Source: Methylobacterium sp. Leaf104
Lineage (GTDB): Bacteria > Pseudomonadota > Alphaproteobacteria > Rhizobiales > Beijerinckiaceae
DNA length: 64,000 bases
Direction: 5' to 3'
Assembly (NCBI RefSeq): GCF_001422885.1
Contig: NZ_LMMZ01000012.1
Location: 188,388 to 252,387, forward strand
The position numbers and the translations under genes are program-made. Positions 62,826 through 64,000 of this stretch are shown piece after piece (within the stretch, counting starts at the first letter, position 1; each line of letters begins with the position of its first letter). The notes under the pieces were generated by a model that searched no databases, was not told the DNA's origin, and saw only the letters and a list, made by a program, of their open reading frames with translations.

Positions 62826-63269
62826 ATGCGAAGCACGCGCGACCGTATCCGCCACGCCATCCTGTTCGAGATGTTCGGGCTCGCGCTCATCATTCCGCTC
62901 GGGACGGTGCTGTTCGGCCTGCACGCCATCGCCATGGGCGTCATCGGCGTCGGCAGCGCCCTGATCGCGATGGCGTGGAACTACGTCTACAATCTCGGCT
63001 TCGACCGTGCGATGCAGCGGCTGACCGGCCATACGCGCAAGAGCCTCCCGCTGCGGGCGGCGCATGCGGTGCTGTTCGAGGCCGGCCTGCTCGTGATCCT
63101 GCTGCCGCCGATCGCCTGGTACCTCGGCATCGGCCTCGTCGAGGCCTTCTTCATGGATCTCGCGATCGCGGCCTTCTACGTGGCCTACGCCTTCGTCTTC
63201 AACCTGGCCTACGACCGGGCCTTCCCGCTGCCGGGCTGGGGCACGGTCGCGGCGGAGCCGTGCCGCTGA
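62826..63269 (+). CDS. PACE-family multidrug/biocide efflux transporter
   Basis: The 147-residue membrane protein has the tandem two-helix BTP repeats of PACE transporters: four hydrophobic spans with RHAILFEMFGL in the first and RAAHAVLFEAGLLVI in the third. The glutamate at position 15, essential in AceI for coupling to proton transport, is present. Known relatives export chlorhexidine, acriflavine and short diamines. It starts 104 bases from the divergent LysR regulator, whose operator-like sites occupy the gap. Natural substrates in an environmental methylotroph may be polyamines such as cadaverine. Confidence 0.88.
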   Translation: MRSTRDRIRHAILFEMFGLALIIPLGTVLFGLHAIAMGVIGVGSALIAMAWNYVYNLGFDRAMQRLTGHTRKSLPLRAAHAVLFEAGLLVILLPPIAWYLGIGLVEAFFMDLAIAAFYVAYAFVFNLAYDRAFPLPGWGTVAAEPCR

Positions 63270-63400
63270 GCGGGGGATGGCCGAGGCTGCCGCTTGGTTA
63301 ACGTGAAGAGAGAGCCCGCAAGCCTCCGCCGGAACCGTCGGCGCCCGGCGACGCGCCTCAGGTGCCGGGCTCCGGGTCGAGTCCGCTGGCGCCGGATGGC

Positions 63401-64000
63401 TCACGCGCCGCCGGGCTCCGGGGCCGGCAGCGCCGCGATGAGTTGGCGCAGGAACGCCTGCACGGCGTGCGGCAGCTTGCGGTCGCGCATGACCTGGACC
63501 TGGATGCCCCGCATCAGGCTGGCCCGGGAGCGCACCGGGATGCACACGAGTTCGCCGAGACGCACCGGCGTCTGCACGGACAGGGCGGACATCAGCGCCA
63601 ATCCCCGGGTGCGGCGGACGAAGGGCAGCAGGGCCGAGAGGATGTTGGCCGTGAGCGTCGGCTCGATGATGATCCCCTCCGCCAGGCAGGCCGCGTCGAA
63701 GACCCTGCGGGCCGTGGTGTCGCGGGTCGGCACCGCGATCGGATAGGCCGTCAGGTCCGCGAGCTGGATCGAGGGCTGGCGCGCCAGGGGATGGTCGGGA
63801 GCGCTGAGCGCGACCATCTCCACCAGGTTGTCGTAGGCCACCGCCACGAGGCTCGACGGCGCCATGGCGAAGGTGATGCCGATATCGGCATCGCCCGCCG
63901 CCACCACGTGCGTGACCTGGGCCGGCGGCAGCATCTGCACCTCGAAACGGATGCCGGGATGCGCCGCGTGGAACTCCGCGATGGCGTTCGGCAGCAGGTC
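63401..64000 (-). CDS. LysR-type regulator, partial (runs off the right edge)
   Basis: Two hundred codons of the effector-binding domain of a LysR regulator are present: the N-terminal HTH lies beyond the window. Family marks include AAGDADIGITFA, LVEMVALSAPDHPLA, LADLTAYPIAVPTRDTT and the C-terminal QAFLRQLIAAL. The frame is continuous to base 64000. The gene ends at 63401. No partner gene is seen in the window. Confidence 0.85.
   Translation of the reverse strand, partial: DLLPNAIAEFHAAHPGIRFEVQMLPPAQVTHVVAAGDADIGITFAMAPSSLVAVAYDNLVEMVALSAPDHPLARQPSIQLADLTAYPIAVPTRDTTARRVFDAACLAEGIIIEPTLTANILSALLPFVRRTRGLALMSALSVQTPVRLGELVCIPVRSRASLMRGIQVQVMRDRKLPHAVQAFLRQLIAALPAPEPGGA

Overview
The window looks like chromosome from a high-G+C alphaproteobacterium of the order Rhizobiales (Hyphomicrobiales), most likely Methylobacterium or a close relative. 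The grounds are gene content and order rather than a database match: divergent argH and tlpA, an HTH regulator followed by metK and trmB, DUF2735 and DUF6894 small proteins, an IalB-family protein, an HWE-type sensor kinase and a Mop-type molybdate-binding protein. Genes are dense on both strands and start sites often use GTG. I see no CRISPR array, rRNA, insertion sequence or prophage.

Layout. 0-9 kb: an exported glycosidase-like protein, a membrane diguanylate cyclase, XerC, an unusual LRR-plus-kinase protein, a glycine-zipper protein, an SDR oxidoreductase and phosphoglucomutase. 9-15.7 kb: a DUF2252 protein, a divergent Mfd-like translocase and a Tat-exported oxalate decarboxylase. 15.7-21.3 kb: a leftward sulfonate-sulfur block (flavin reductase, two binding proteins, permease, ATPase, monooxygenase). 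21.6-31.6 kb: an HD-GYP protein, molbindin, MepA murein endopeptidase, a sugar epimerase overlapping a TenA protein, HAD phosphatase, an orphan osmoprotectant-type ABC ATPase and IalB. 31.7-39.7 kb: argH and tlpA, an exported-protein pseudogene broken by an amber codon, a chemoreceptor ending in a tandem repeat, a haloacid dehalogenase, murJ and sodB. 39.9-49.5 kb: a proline-rich membrane protein, an HWE histidine kinase, trmB-metK-HTH, and an Lrp regulator divergent from an MdeB-like 2-oxoacid dehydrogenase E1.

49.9-58.3 kb: a DUF72 protein, tRNA-Arg(CCG), then an accessory-looking stretch with long gene-poor gaps, small orphan genes, a hybrid histidine kinase and a low-G+C methyltransferase that was probably acquired. 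58.3-64 kb: a LysR/aldo-keto reductase pair, several tiny proteins, a LysR/PACE-efflux pair with a clear ATC-N9-GAT operator, and a LysR gene cut by the right edge.

The best candidates for new biology are the Mfd-like protein whose RNA-polymerase-interaction signature is changed (next to DUF2252), the LRR-kinase fusion, the MdeB-like E1 without a lyase partner, and the LysR-PACE control region. No unmistakably new multi-gene system stands out.
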